Assembly: GCF_017873215.1 (NCBI RefSeq)
Contig: NZ_JAGGKA010000015.1
Span: 1-64,000 of the forward strand
DNA: 64,000 bases
DNA from: Clostridium tetanomorphum
Lineage (GTDB): Bacteria > Bacillota > Clostridia > Clostridiales > Clostridiaceae
Reading direction: 5' to 3'
This document shows positions 56,020 through 64,000 of the stretch, piece by piece. Positions within the stretch are counted from its first letter, which is position 1, and every line of letters starts with the position of its first letter. The translations under genes were made by a program, and so were the position numbers. The notes under the pieces are model-generated. The model was not told where the DNA came from. It saw nothing but the letters and a program-made list of their open reading frames with translations, and searched no databases.

Positions 56020-57795
56020 TTACTGGTTATTACTAAATCTATAATCAACTATTTTAATCTGCGACGATACATGACCATTATAATCATTTATACATGGACA
56101 AAATATAAAATCCATTTTTATATTATATGGATTGTTTAATATATTTACATAATTTTCTCCATATATTTCTTTAAGTTCTTCTAGAAACTCCTGTCCTCTC
56201 CCAAAGCATATTCCATCAATTTTATTCAATCCATTATTAATTTTTAATGCAAACTTCAAAGTGTTTTTATCTTTTCCTAATAAATTTATTCTATTTATTA
56301 AAACATTTTTTTCTGCAAATAATGGAGATGAGTTTCCTTTTCCAAAAGGTTCTAAAATCTCTAACCTTTTTACTAAATCTATGCTTACCTGTGCTAAATT
56401 AAGTCTTTTGTCTATAGATATTTTAGGTTTCATATCATCTGGTGTAAGTTTGCATTGTTCATTTAAAGCCTTTCTAAGCTTAGGAATATTTTCCTCCTTC
56501 AAAGATAAACCTGCTGCCATAGGATGTCCTCCGAATTTATCCAATAGATCTTTAAACTTAAGAAGTTCTTCAAACATATTATATCCATCTATAGATCTTG
56601 CGGACCCCTTGGGCATATCTTTTCCCTTTGTAATAACTATAGTTGGTACATTATATTTCTCTTTTATTTTTCCAGCTACTATTCCTGCAATACTTTCATG
56701 TATGTCCTCTTTATATATTACAAACACCTTATCATTTTTTAAGGGGGTACTTTCTATTATTTCTTCAATACTTTCTACACTTTTTGTTGTCATTTCCTGC
56801 CTTTCCGTATTTAAACTATGTAACTTGCTAGCCAATGTATTTGCTTCTTCTAAGTCTTCTGTTAAAAGTAATTGCACAGAAAGCTTAGCAGTTTCCAATC
56901 TCCCAGTAGCATTAATACAAGGCCCTATTATAAATCCTATATGATATGAATTTATACTTTTTTCTTCTATGCCTGTTTCTTTTATCAATGCTTTTAATCC
57001 TAAATTATTAGTATTTCTTAATAATCTCAATCCATTTTTAGCTATAATTCTATTTTCATCCACTAAATCCACTACATCACATATAGTGCCTATAGCTGCA
57101 TATTGAAGCAGCTCATATAATTCATCCTCATCTATGTTCATAACAGAATATAATGCTTGAACAAACTTAAGCGCTATACCTGCTCCGCATAGCATTTTAA
57201 AAGGATAATTACAATCTTTTCTTTTAGGGTTTATTATGGCATCTGCACTTGGTAGTATATATTCTCTTTCATTATCATTCTCCTTAAAACTTAACTCATG
57301 ATGATCTGTTATCACTACTTTCATATTCAATTTCTTAGCTAAATTCACCTGTTCTATAGCGGAAATACCATTATCACAACTAAGAATTACTTCTACACCT
57401 TCCCCTTTCAGTGATTTTATTCTTTCACTATTCATACCATATCCCTCACATTCTCTATTAGGAATATGATAAATAAAGTTTGCATTACATCTTTTTAATG
57501 CTTTACACAAAATCACTGTACTAGTAACTCCATCAGCATCGTAATCTCCATATATAGCTATTTTTTCTCCTTTTTCTATAGCATCTCTTATTATATCTAT
57601 AGCAATATCTATATCTTTCATAAGAAAAGGAGAATATAAATCTTTTAATGAAGCTTTAATAAATCTATCTATATCTTGAGGAGTTCTTATTCCTCTATTA
57701 ATTAATACATTGATTATTATTGGATCTACTCCGGTTCTATGAGCAAGTTCCTTAATATTATCTTTTGTACACTTTATCATCCATCTTGCCTTCAC
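56020..57795 (-). CDS. recJ: single-stranded-DNA exonuclease RecJ
   Basis: 591 aa DHH phosphoesterase: 'IAIYGDYDADGVTSTVIL' (motif I), 'ILSCDNGISA', 'VVITDHHELS' (DHH motif), 'GPCINATGRLETA', and the DHHA1 'FGGHPMAAGLSL'. The 5'-3' exonuclease acts in recombination and mismatch repair. The start is the GTG at 57795, 5 bases after GAGGTGG; an earlier in-frame GTG (57804) belongs to that site. Confidence 0.93.
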   Translation of the reverse strand: MKARWMIKCTKDNIKELAHRTGVDPIIINVLINRGIRTPQDIDRFIKASLKDLYSPFLMKDIDIAIDIIRDAIEKGEKIAIYGDYDADGVTSTVILCKALKRCNANFIYHIPNRECEGYGMNSERIKSLKGEGVEVILSCDNGISAIEQVNLAKKLNMKVVITDHHELSFKENDNEREYILPSADAIINPKRKDCNYPFKMLCGAGIALKFVQALYSVMNIDEDELYELLQYAAIGTICDVVDLVDENRIIAKNGLRLLRNTNNLGLKALIKETGIEEKSINSYHIGFIIGPCINATGRLETAKLSVQLLLTEDLEEANTLASKLHSLNTERQEMTTKSVESIEEIIESTPLKNDKVFVIYKEDIHESIAGIVAGKIKEKYNVPTIVITKGKDMPKGSARSIDGYNMFEELLKFKDLLDKFGGHPMAAGLSLKEENIPKLRKALNEQCKLTPDDMKPKISIDKRLNLAQVSIDLVKRLEILEPFGKGNSSPLFAEKNVLINRINLLGKDKNTLKFALKINNGLNKIDGICFGRGQEFLEELKEIYGENYVNILNNPYNIKMDFIFCPCINDYNGHVSSQIKIVDYRFSNNQ

Positions 57796-57930
57796 TATTA
57801 CCACCTCTTTAAAACATTATATAATAATTTACTGTAATTTCGTAGTAATTATAAATAATTATGAATAAAATTCATACCTAAAATAAAGACTAAAAGTATA
57901 TGTACTTGATATATACTTGGAGGTGATAAA

Positions 57931-58740
57931 ATGCATGTTCATCTAAATAATCAATATGATAAACTGATATATTACTTAATGGTATATCCATGTAAATATG
58001 AAATAATTGATCCTGGTAATCCCTATAAAAGCACTATTGATTACCCCCTAATGTATTCACAATATAATAATTTTGTAAATCTACTTATAGAGAATGATGT
58101 TAAAATTCAATTTTTAGATTCCGTCAATAGTCCTTCGCAAGTTTTTACAAGAGACATTGGATTTGCTATAAAAGATATGTTGTTTATATCAAAATTGAAA
58201 AGCCCTGAAAGAATAAATGAGCCTGAAGCTTTAAGAAGATTTGCTAAAAAACATACTTTTAAAACCTATGAAATGAAAAATAATATAGAAGGGGGAGATA
58301 TAGTATTACATGATGAAGTTGTATTTGTTGGACTAAGTAGAAGAAGTACCTTAGAAGCTTGTAAAGAACTTCAAATGGTTTTAGATAACTATAATATAGA
58401 TGTTAAAGTAGTTCCTATTAATTTTGATAATCACAAGCTCCACTTAGATTGTGTTTTTAATAGTATTGATAGAGATACTTGCATAATAACTGATTATGTA
58501 TACGATAAACACTTAATAGAAAAATATTTTAAAAAGTTATTAAAATTAGAAGGTGATGCTGCTGATAAACTAGGATCAAATTTTGTATGTCTTGGAGATG
58601 AAAAAATACTTACTAGTAATAAACAGGTGAAAGAATTGCTATGTGCTAATGGTTTTAATACTATTTATTCAGATTATAGTGAAATAATAAAAGCCGGTGG
58701 CAGTTTTACTTGTAGTACTCTACCTATACTTAGAATATGA
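57931..58740 (+). CDS. dimethylarginine dimethylaminohydrolase-like amidinotransferase-fold enzyme
   Basis: 269 aa pentein fold. It has 'VFTRDIGFAI' (D75), 'NIEGGDIVLHDEV' (E120/D123), 'HLDCVF' (H171, D173) and the nucleophile C261 in 'AGGSFTCSTLPI'. This set matches DDAH and related arginine hydrolases; substrates could be methylarginine, arginine or a related guanidino compound. GGAGGTG precedes the ATG. Transcribed divergently from recJ; bases 57805-57930 between them hold only AT-rich sequence. Confidence 0.85.
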   Translation: MHVHLNNQYDKLIYYLMVYPCKYEIIDPGNPYKSTIDYPLMYSQYNNFVNLLIENDVKIQFLDSVNSPSQVFTRDIGFAIKDMLFISKLKSPERINEPEALRRFAKKHTFKTYEMKNNIEGGDIVLHDEVVFVGLSRRSTLEACKELQMVLDNYNIDVKVVPINFDNHKLHLDCVFNSIDRDTCIITDYVYDKHLIEKYFKKLLKLEGDAADKLGSNFVCLGDEKILTSNKQVKELLCANGFNTIYSDYSEIIKAGGSFTCSTLPILRI

Positions 58741-58761
58741 AAAGATTGCAAAACAACTTTT

Positions 58762-58907
58762 CAGAGTACAGAGCAAAGATTGCACAGTACAGATAAGAAA
58801 ACTTTTCTTTCGTTAACATAACACTACAGAAAAACTTTAATTTAAAATTTTTTATAATGCCCACGAAGAAAAATTCTCCTTATCTATACTCTGTGCTCTG
58901 TAATCTA
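58762..58907. repeat. heptamer-armed repeat element, gene-less copy
   Basis: Left arm 58762-58797 (AGAGTAC, AGAGCAA, AGATTGC, ACAGTAC, AGATAAG). The core is of the same kind, in the opposite orientation (AGAAAAACTTTAATTT at about 58828-58843). Right arm 58878-58907 (CCTTATC, TATACTC, TGTGCTC, TGTAATC), inverted relative to the left. It fills the gap between the DDAH-like gene and the next. Confidence 0.6.
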
Positions 58908-58999
58908 AAAAAATGCATAGCACTTTTTTTAAAGTTTGACTTACAACTATACAACCTTTAAAATATTATCAAATTCATATTTTGAAAGGTTGTGTTACT

Positions 59000-59818
59000 T
59001 TGGATAAATTATTGTTTGGTATATCTGGACTTCCTATAGGTGATGAATCCACTAAATTTGTTTATAAAACTGCAATAAAATATTTAAAAGATATTGGTCT
59101 TGATGCTATGGAGCTTCCTTTTGTCCGTTCTGTAAATATTACAGATAAAAATAAAGATGAAGTTTTAACTTCAAAATTAGCTAATAACTTTTATCTTTCT
59201 GCTCATGGTTCTTATTATATAAATCTTAATGCTTTAGAAATAGAAAAACAGGAAAAATCTTTAGAAAGAATAATTAAGGGAGCTGAAGGTTTGAGAAAAA
59301 TAGAAGGTAAAAGCTTAATTTTTCATCCTGGTTTCTATTTAAATCGTTCAAAGAAGGAAACCTTTAATAATATTAAAGAAAATCTTTTAAAACTGCCGGA
59401 TATAGATATAGATTATAGACTTGAAACTACTGGAAAAGGTACTCAATTTGGTTCCTTAGAAGAAATTATATCTCTCTGCAAAAATGTTAAACTTTGTAAA
59501 CCTTGTATTGATTTTTCCCACCTTCACGCAAGATATAATGGTAATTTAAAAAATTATAATGATTTTTCAAAAATACTTCAGTATATAAAAGATGAGCTAG
59601 GTTATGAAGCACTAGAAGATATGCATATACATTTATCAGGTATAAATTATGGTGAAAAAGGTGAAAAAAATCACCTTCCTTTTGAAGAAAGTGACTTCAA
59701 TTATAAAGATTGTTTAAAAGCTTTTAAAAGCTTCAACATAAAAGGATGTATAATCTGCGAAAGTCCTTTACTAGAAAAAGATGCCTTATTATTAAAACAA
59801 TATTATCTATCTTTATAA
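59000..59818 (+). CDS. endonuclease IV-like TIM-barrel protein
   Basis: 272 aa, AP endonuclease family 2 barrel with the metal-ligand set in order: 'AHGSYYINL', 'IFHPGFYL', 'YRLETTGK', 'CIDFSHLHAR', 'MHIHLSGI' and 'CIICESP'. Possibly a deoxyribonuclease IV acting at abasic sites; the clostridial subgroup is not well characterised. The start is a TTG at 59000, 9 bases after GAAAGG; an in-frame TTG at 58982 overlaps that site. Convergent with the gerK cluster. Confidence 0.8.
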   Translation: MDKLLFGISGLPIGDESTKFVYKTAIKYLKDIGLDAMELPFVRSVNITDKNKDEVLTSKLANNFYLSAHGSYYINLNALEIEKQEKSLERIIKGAEGLRKIEGKSLIFHPGFYLNRSKKETFNNIKENLLKLPDIDIDYRLETTGKGTQFGSLEEIISLCKNVKLCKPCIDFSHLHARYNGNLKNYNDFSKILQYIKDELGYEALEDMHIHLSGINYGEKGEKNHLPFEESDFNYKDCLKAFKSFNIKGCIICESPLLEKDALLLKQYYLSL

Positions 59819-59855
59819 TAGTAGTATTAAATAGGTATTTATTAATATACAATAC

Positions 59856-60956
59856 TTATTTAATACTATTCTTTTTTGCAGTTCTATCCTTTAAAAATAC
59901 TAATACTGTAATTAATAAAACATATATGGAATTAAATCCTACAAAAATAGGCATAATTTTATCTAAAAATTTTCCTGTTTTTGTAGCATTTTCATACAAA
60001 AATGATAGTACAATCATCACTGGCAATATTATTATAGTCATGTTTTTTCTCTGTACTTTTTTTATTATTTGATTTAATCCATAAGTAAAAATATAATAAT
60101 AGTTACAAGCGGTTTTAAACATTATTAAAGTCCAAAAAGCCATAAATATATATCTAAGTGAATTGATTACTGGTACCATAATGCTTTCTGTTAATGTTAC
60201 TACAGGCCACAAAAATTTAAAACTAGCATCTATTCCAAAAAAAAGTATAGTAGCTAAAGTAAATAATGTATAAATAGTTGTTGTTATAGTAATGCTTACT
60301 AATGTATATCTTTTAATTTTTTTGCTATCTTGTAAAAAAGGATATATTATACATATTGATTCTATTCCAGCATAAGCGAAAAAAGTCTTTTCCACAGCTT
60401 TAATTATATTGATAATACCACTTCCTAATATAGGCTTCATATTTAGAAAACTTCCATCTTTTATTGAAATCAGTGGCATAAAAAAAATAATAACTGTACC
60501 AAAAAAAATCACTTCATTAATTCTAGCTACAGTTTTTCCTCCTCCATATACTGCATAAGCTATTACTAAATATGAAACTATAAGAACTGTCCATCTATTT
60601 AAAAATGGAACCATATATATCTCTAAAACATTAGTAATTCCATTACCTACTTCTGTAGCTAAAAGTAAAAAATATATTAAAAATATAATGTTAACTATAT
60701 TACCCAGTATGTTGCCTAAAAACTTTTGACTTATTATTAATATATTTTCTTTAGGATATTTTTTACTTATATAGCTTGAAAAAAACATTACATAAAGTGG
60801 ATAAGCTGCTCCTAATATAACTGATATCCATGCATCTTGTTTTGCAATTTTTATTACATCATTGGGTAAACTTAAAACGCCTATACCTATCATAGAACCT
60901 ATGAGAATAAGTATAAATTGATTTTTCGTTAATATATTATCATCATTGTTATTCAT
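59856..60956 (-). CDS. gerKB: germinant receptor B subunit, GerKB/GerAB family (intact)
   Basis: 366 aa with about ten hydrophobic segments, spore germination permease family of the APC superfamily: 'LTKNQFILILIGSMIGIGVLSLPNDVI', 'KNILIISQKFLG'-like and 'GSGIINIIKAVEKTFFAYAGIE'. It sits in the spore inner membrane and forms the amino acid-binding subunit. The start is the ATG at 60956, 8 bases after TGGGAG; the GTG at 60971 overlaps that site. It is the last gene of the cluster and a paralogue of the broken copy at 62095. Confidence 0.9.
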   Translation of the reverse strand: MNNNDDNILTKNQFILILIGSMIGIGVLSLPNDVIKIAKQDAWISVILGAAYPLYVMFFSSYISKKYPKENILIISQKFLGNILGNIVNIIFLIYFLLLATEVGNGITNVLEIYMVPFLNRWTVLIVSYLVIAYAVYGGGKTVARINEVIFFGTVIIFFMPLISIKDGSFLNMKPILGSGIINIIKAVEKTFFAYAGIESICIIYPFLQDSKKIKRYTLVSITITTTIYTLFTLATILFFGIDASFKFLWPVVTLTESIMVPVINSLRYIFMAFWTLIMFKTACNYYYIFTYGLNQIIKKVQRKNMTIIILPVMIVLSFLYENATKTGKFLDKIMPIFVGFNSIYVLLITVLVFLKDRTAKKNSIK

Positions 60957-60989
60957 CCAAGTTTCTCCCACATAAAATTTAAATATATG

Positions 60990-62102
60990 CTAATAGTCTC
61001 CTCTTCCTTGACTATCTACTTTAACATTTACTTTAACCTGTATTTTTGAGTTCATAACTTCTTTATTCCAATCAATACCTTTTCCTCTTCCATATTTAGC
61101 TGCCGCTACTTTTCCAAGTTCTAACATATCTATATTAGGACTTGATTGTATTTTTTCTATAAAATCCATACATATTTTCTCAACATGTTTTTCCATATCA
61201 TGCGTAAATTGTTTTAATACCTTTGAATCATTATTTAAATTTTCATATAACTCATTTGATACAATTGGACCTTTCAAATTTAGTTCTATAATAAACCTAT
61301 AGTTTTCTCCTTCCTTATAGCATTTGACTTTTCTTTTTGATTTAGCATAATAGTTTATATATTTTTCATAGTTTTCTTGAATAGTCAAATTACCTTTAGC
61401 GTTGTTCTCTCTCAAAAGATTTAATATTCTGGTGTCCTCTATATTTAGTTTTTTTACCATTTTATCTTTATCAAATATAGCTAACCCAGTTACTTCTATT
61501 CCTTTTTTAGTTAATTCTATGTAAGGTAAAACTATATTTCTACCTTCTGAAGATGATTTTATAATACAATCCATAATAGTATAATCTTCTATAAAAAAAT
61601 TAAATTCCTGTAATCGTTCTACTAAATCTCCTATATATTCGTCTGCAGCACCATATTTCTGAGCTTCGTATTCTAGAATATCCTTTGCTTTTCCTTTGCA
61701 TACAACTACTTTTGCATTATCGTTTATTTCAGGATTATAAATCAATATATCCATAGAAGTTCCAATCCCATATATTGCCTGTTCTTCACCTACAACTACT
61801 ACTTTTTCTAATCCTAATATATATTTTTTACTAGCTTTTAATTGCCTTTGATCTCTGGTTTCTCCAATATTTATAGCTTCTCCTTCTAATACTTTGCTAT
61901 CATTTTGAAATTTACTTTCTGAAAAATAAGTTCTAACTGATATATTATAAATCCCTTCATCTTTATGCATCCTTTGAAAATCAACACCTACAGCATTAGG
62001 AATATCTAACTCTTCTACAACAGTTCCTCTTTTTCCCATCAAATTTAATATTATAATTATAAATGAGCTAATAATTATTACTTTCTTTATCTTTTTATTC
62101 AT
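60990..62102 (-). CDS. gerKC: germinant receptor C subunit, GerKC/GerAC family
   Basis: 370 aa. It has a hydrophobic N-terminal segment (residues 8-21), then 'ELDIPNAVGVDFQ', 'QRQLKASKKYILGLEKVVVVGEEQA' and a C-terminal 'GRGKGIDWNKEV', as in GerAC proteins. GerAC members are normally lipoproteins, but no Cys follows the signal segment (…NLMGKRGTVVEEL), so the lipobox is missing. The start is the ATG at 62102 after AAAGGTG, overlapping the end of the upstream gerKB reading frame. Confidence 0.85.
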   Translation of the reverse strand: MNKKIKKVIIISSFIIIILNLMGKRGTVVEELDIPNAVGVDFQRMHKDEGIYNISVRTYFSESKFQNDSKVLEGEAINIGETRDQRQLKASKKYILGLEKVVVVGEEQAIYGIGTSMDILIYNPEINDNAKVVVCKGKAKDILEYEAQKYGAADEYIGDLVERLQEFNFFIEDYTIMDCIIKSSSEGRNIVLPYIELTKKGIEVTGLAIFDKDKMVKKLNIEDTRILNLLRENNAKGNLTIQENYEKYINYYAKSKRKVKCYKEGENYRFIIELNLKGPIVSNELYENLNNDSKVLKQFTHDMEKHVEKICMDFIEKIQSSPNIDMLELGKVAAAKYGRGKGIDWNKEVMNSKIQVKVNVKVDSQGRGDY

Positions 62103-63171
62103 TATTATCACCTTTTCCTAAAGCTATTAATATAGCGGTAATGGAAATAAATATAATATTATATAATACATAGAGCGGAAATATTTTTCCTAAAAAATCT
62201 CTTCTCATAGTAGGAATACCATATACACCAGATAGCATAACCATTACAGGATACAACATTATTATCCAATATTTTGTATCTATTTTATTAAATGTCTTAT
62301 TTAATCCATAAGCAAATATATAATAATCTATAGAAATTACTTTAAACATGGTCATTGTCCACATGGATAGAAATATATATCTAAAGCTATTTATTATTGG
62401 AATCCTTAAACTATCTGTCACTGTAACTACAGGCCACAAAAATTTTGTACTTGTATCTATTCCCATATATAATATGGTTGATATAGTAAATAAAGTATAT
62501 ACACTACATGCAAAGATTATACTTTTTATTCCCGACTTTTTTATATTTATATAGCTATCTAAAAAAGGATACACTATAAATAATATTTCTATTCCTGAAT
62601 ACGCTGTAGCTGTTCCCTTTACAGCTTTTATAATATTATTAACTCCAGACCCAAGTACTGGTGTTAAATTTGATATATCTCCCTTACTTATACTAAATAG
62701 CGGAATTAGATATACTATAAAAGTTGATAAAAACACAACTTCATTTATTCTTCCTATAACTTTAATTCCTCCATAAGCTGCGTAAGCTGTTATCAAGTAT
62801 ACTACAGTGAGCATATTCCATTTATTAAGAAAGGTTACCATATAAATTTTAAGAGTATTAGTCATTCCTGCTGCAACTTGTGTAGCAATTGATAAAAAAA
62901 ATATTAAAAATATTATGTTAAATAGACTACCAAAAAATTTTCCATAAATTTTCTTATTCAAAATCAATATATCATCTTTAGGATGCTTTTTACTTATGTA
63001 AGTTGCTATAAACACCATATATATTGGATAAATTGCTCCTAAAATAATAGATATCCAACCATCCTACTTTGATATCTTTATTACATCCCCTGGTAAATAT
63101 AACACGGATACTCCTATCATACTTCCTATAAGCATAAAGGTTAATTGACTATGTGTTAAATTATTCTTCAT
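62095..63171 (-). pseudogene. gerKB: germinant receptor B subunit with in-frame amber stop
   Basis: The frame from the ATG at 63171 reads MKNNLTHSQLTFMLIGSMIG… up to K35, then TAG (63066-63064), then continues DGWISIILGAIYPIYMVF… without interruption to the stop at 62095 (358 codons plus stop). The paralogue downstream has Gln at the matching place (KIAKQDAW versus KISK*DGW), so a CAG-to-TAG change explains it. A GTG restart at 63018 would lose the first two membrane segments. Otherwise a normal GerAB-family permease that overlaps gerKA at its start by 11 bases. Confidence 0.85.
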
Positions 63172-64000
63172 TCCTGTTTCTCCTAAACAAACTTCTAAAA
63201 TTATTTTGTCTAGTAGTATCTACCTCAGGTATTACTTTTGGTCTTTCATTCATTTTCCATAAAGGTTTCCTAATAAATATATCTTTCATATCACTTTTGT
63301 ATAATTTAAAATATGGAACCCCATAATTTTCCAAATTACATAAATAAGTAATTATAAAAAACCAACCAACTGCAATGCCAAACATCCCTAAAAAATTTCC
63401 TAAAATTAGCATAGGATAGCTTAAAATTCTTATAGATAAAGACATTTCGTAATTTGGAATTAAAAAAGTAGCTACTGTAGAAATGCCCACTACAAGCAAT
63501 GTTGTGGAACTTACTATTTTTGCTTGAATTGCTGCATCACCTATAATAATACCTCCAACTACACTTAGAGTTTGCCCTATTTTAGCTGGCAATCTAAGCC
63601 CTCCTTCTCTTAAAAATTCTACAATCATATTCATGGATAATATGGACATAAAAGGAGTTAATGCTATACCTTTTCTTGACTGAATAAGAGCTTCTAGAAA
63701 ATTTATAGGAATTAATTCTGCATTAAACTTTATTAAAGTTACATATATAGCTGGTAAAGTTATAATAATAAACACAGCTATATATCTTAATATTCTTTGA
63801 AAGGAAACTATTAAAGTTCTTTGATTATAATCTTCTATAGCTTGAAAAAATTCGTAAAACACTACTGGTAATGTTATTACAAAAGATGTACCATCTATAA
63901 TAATAGCAATTCTCCCTTCTAATAGATTTCCTACTATTACATCCGGTCTTTCTGTATAATAATTTTGTGGGAAAATGCTATAAGGATAGTCCTCTACAAA
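63161..64000 (-). CDS. gerKA: germinant receptor A subunit, GerKA/GerAA family (partial, runs off right edge)
   Basis: C-terminal 279 residues of a GerAA protein: 'NLLEGRIAIIIDGTSFVITLPVVFYEFFQ' (in two parts), several membrane segments, 'IKFNAELIPINFLEALIQSRKGIALTPF', 'EFLREGGLRLPAKIGQTLSVVGGIIIGDAAIQA' (two parts) and a cytosolic tail ending 'FRSLFRRNRNEE'. The frame is open to base 64000, so the N-terminal soluble domain and the start are outside. It precedes gerKB, gerKC and gerKB in one operon. Confidence 0.92.
   Translation of the reverse strand, partial: FVEDYPYSIFPQNYYTERPDVIVGNLLEGRIAIIIDGTSFVITLPVVFYEFFQAIEDYNQRTLIVSFQRILRYIAVFIIITLPAIYVTLIKFNAELIPINFLEALIQSRKGIALTPFMSILSMNMIVEFLREGGLRLPAKIGQTLSVVGGIIIGDAAIQAKIVSSTTLLVVGISTVATFLIPNYEMSLSIRILSYPMLILGNFLGMFGIAVGWFFIITYLCNLENYGVPYFKLYKSDMKDIFIRKPLWKMNERPKVIPEVDTTRQNNFRSLFRRNRNEE

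Noticed and set aside
56261-56944. 227-codon plus-strand frame
   Set aside because: Antisense to recJ, hydrophobic AT-rich shadow with no ribosome site; recJ is unambiguous on the other strand.
59746-60072. 108-codon plus-strand hydrophobic frame
   Set aside because: Overlaps the end of the endonuclease IV-like gene and runs antisense to gerKB; hydrophobicity mirrors the antisense of membrane segments.
63064-63066. TAG in gerKB read as pyrrolysine or programmed readthrough
   Set aside because: No recoding element seen and the paralogue has a plain Gln codon position; a point mutation is simpler.

Overview
The window reads as the chromosome of a motile, spore-forming Clostridium sensu stricto (Clostridium botulinum/sporogenes/tetani type). 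The evidence is very AT-rich DNA, pyruvate:ferredoxin oxidoreductase next to a flavodoxin, an alpha/beta small acid-soluble spore protein, GerK-type germinant receptor genes, and a complete late-flagellar and chemotaxis block with CheC, CheD and FliY, as in Gram-positive bacteria. Almost every gene lies on the minus strand. The species cannot be fixed from the sequence alone.

Layout, low to high coordinates. 1-0.95 kb: end of a polyhydroxyalkanoate cluster (phaE cut by the window edge, phaJ with no ordinary start codon). 1-4.1 kb: two paralogous double-receiver proteins flanking an HDOD protein. 4.1-4.9 kb: a graveyard of gene remnants, including a recognisable Y1/REP-associated transposase. 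4.9-8.6 kb: flagellin methylase fliB, a large flagellin, a four-helix-bundle gene inside a heptamer-repeat element, and a second short csrA gene surrounded by hairpins with GGA in their loops. 8.9-22.8 kb: flagellin glycosylation island with a legionaminic-acid pathway (PtmE, LegB, LegC, LegH, LegG, LegI, LegF), two Maf glycosyltransferases, a radical SAM protein and a DUF2920 hydrolase, ending at a second, shorter flagellin. 23-31.7 kb: fliT-like, fliD, fliS, flaG, csrA, fliW, flgL, flgK, flgN, flgM. 31.9-42.8 kb: fliY, fliM, cheW, cheY, cheC, cheA, cheR, cheB, cheD, cheW, fapA. 42.9-51.8 kb: an aminotransferase, a HAD phosphatase, a DUF1292 protein, an Arg-rich small protein, a chemoreceptor, PFOR and flavodoxin. 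51.9-64 kb: murG, a SASP gene, an orphan sensor kinase, recJ, a DDAH-like enzyme, an endonuclease IV-like protein, and a gerK cluster with a nonsense-mutated gerKB.

The parts fit one motility programme. At least eight promoter-like sequences match the sigma-28 (SigD/FliA) pattern TAAA-N16-(A/T)CGATA. They lie upstream of the HDOD gene, one double-receiver gene, csrA2 (two), the short flagellin (two), flgM and fapA. FlgM, in the operon, is the expected brake on that sigma factor. FliW and CsrA set flagellin translation, and both flagellin leaders carry a small hairpin with GGA in its loop about 20 bases upstream of the Shine-Dalgarno GGA. Flagellin is then glycosylated with a nonulosonic acid by Maf proteins and probably lysine-methylated by FliB.

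The most interesting candidates are: (i) the second, C-terminally short CsrA in a transcript with several AGGAG-loop hairpins, which looks like a combined CsrA gene and CsrA-titrating RNA; (ii) an intergenic repeat family with arms of degenerate 7-bp repeats, present as gene-less copies and as one larger copy that encloses the four-helix-bundle gene; and (iii) a hairpin with compensating base changes shared by the two flagellin leaders. All are read by eye and have not been folded or searched computationally.
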